DNA from: Tetrahymena elliotti 4EA
Taxonomy: Eukaryota; Ciliophora; Oligohymenophorea; Hymenostomatida; Tetrahymenidae
Reading direction: 5' to 3'
DNA: 64,000 bases
Assembly: GCA_000231825.2 (NCBI GenBank)
Contig: JH720349.1
Location: 451,763-515,762 of the forward strand
Under the pieces are notes generated by a model. It made no database searches and was not told where the DNA came from. It saw nothing but the letters and a program-made list of their open reading frames with translations. Position numbers and translations under genes: made by a program. Shown one piece after another: positions 63,682 through 64,000 of the stretch (position 1 is the first letter of the stretch; the number at the start of each line of letters is the position of its first letter).

Positions 63682-63819
63682 TATATGTAGAAATGCGAGT
63701 TCTGGCTCAAAATCCCAAATCCCAAATTACCCTCAACATTTTCTCGACAATTGAGAAAATATTGTGGGGGGTAATTTGGGATTTGGGATTTTGAGCCAGA
63801 ACTCGTATTTCTACATATA
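63682..63819. mobile_element. 138-bp foldback (MITE-like) element with 8-bp flanking direct repeat
   Basis: Two near-perfect inverted arms of about 65 bp (63682-63745 and 63753-63819) enclose a loop of about 7 bp. Outer arm ends are TATATGTAGAAATGCGAG and its complement CTCGTATTTCTACATATA, differing at one base. The inner part contains CTGGCTCAAAATCCCAAATC and AATTACCC, much richer in G/C than its surroundings. The element is bounded by TGTCAATA on both sides (63674-63681 and 63820-63827), as a target-site duplication would be. An 8-bp duplication is typical of hAT-type transposons, but the terminal bases alone do not prove the family. It has no coding capacity, so it would need a transposase encoded elsewhere. 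Confidence 0.8.
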
Positions 63820-63827
63820 TGTCAATA
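63820..63827 (+). repeat. Right target-site-duplication-like repeat TGTCAATA
   Basis: Identical to 63674-63681, on the other side of the foldback. Confidence 0.7.
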
Positions 63828-64000
63828 AAAAAATGAATATGATAAATTTGATCAAAAAGTTAAAAGGACAGCTAGCTAATTAATTAAATCAAAAATGAAC
63901 ATTTGGATAAATATTAAATAAGAAGAATAATTTAAGTTAAACTGAAAAATGAAAATAAAATGACAAATTTTAGAAAAAATAGAACAATTAAAATAAATTG

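Larger units (their letters stand above)
63104..64000. other. Terminal intergenic region
   Basis: Upstream of the TTLL gene. AT-rich and non-coding apart from the foldback element at 63682-63819. I see no start of another gene before the right edge. Confidence 0.55.

Noticed and set aside
1..64000. Prokaryotic-style operon, CRISPR or phage system
   Set aside because: Spliceosomal introns, reassigned stops, large intergenic gaps and mixed orientations show eukaryotic ciliate DNA; no spaced repeat array or phage gene was seen.

Overview
The window reads as nuclear DNA of a ciliate, most likely Tetrahymena or a close relative. It is very A+T rich. Long reading frames appear only when TAA and TAG are read as glutamine and TGA is kept as the sole stop. 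Introns are short, AT-rich and of the GTAA/GTAT...TAG type. Many of the proteins are ciliary or basal-body proteins. Under the standard code nearly every gene looks shattered, so I rebuilt the genes by hand with the ciliate code and splice sites that keep conserved motifs intact.

Layout, left to right: (1) a Lys-rich single-pass membrane protein running off the left edge (-, 1-821); (2) a ubiquitin-specific protease (-, 1740-3083); (3) a CEP164-like basal-body protein (+, 3970-7292); (4) an EF-hand/WD-repeat protein (+, 7844-11772); (5) a hormone-sensitive-lipase-type hydrolase (+, 13385-15355); (6) an M1 aminopeptidase (-, 16285-19286); (7) a disordered protein with an MGNNC acylation-type N-terminus (+, 20960-22147); (8) a multi-ubiquitin-like, Cys-rich protein (-, 23142-25277); (9) a neutral-sphingomyelinase-like phosphodiesterase (+, 26990-28573); (10) a large coiled-coil protein (-, 29621-33896); (11) a small single-pass membrane protein (-, 34334-35146); (12) a protein disulfide isomerase with strongly biased codons (+, 36559-38784); (13) an LRR protein (+, 39226-40998); (14) a K+ channel with a cyclic-nucleotide-binding-type domain and a zinc knuckle (-, 41649-46004); (15) a second large coiled-coil protein (-, 47746-51310); (16) an ankyrin/RING protein (-, 52186-53154); (17) a protein with DIEGT/NPLxPxY motif repeats (+, 54214-55165); (18) a Cys-rich zinc-finger protein (+, 56269-57015); (19) a single-pass membrane protein (-, 57730-58971); (20) RNA polymerase subunit RPB8 (-, 59511-59903); (21) a tubulin-tyrosine-ligase-like enzyme (-, 60474-63103).

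Genes are separated by 0.3-1.75 kb of AT-rich DNA. There is no operon structure; neighbours are mixed in orientation, with several convergent pairs. Two themes recur: cilia/basal bodies (CEP164, the EF/WD protein, the TTLL enzyme, possibly the motif-repeat protein and the K+ channel) and ubiquitin (protease, multi-UBL protein, RING protein). This is probably coincidental clustering in a genome rich in both.

The most distinctive non-genic structure is a 138-bp near-perfect foldback at 63682-63819, flanked by an 8-bp direct repeat. It looks like a miniature inverted-repeat transposable element. Several intergenic regions also hold diverged direct repeats (28.6-29.5 kb, 53.3-53.8 kb, 55.4-55.9 kb). 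I found no rRNA, convincing tRNA, CRISPR or viral sequence.
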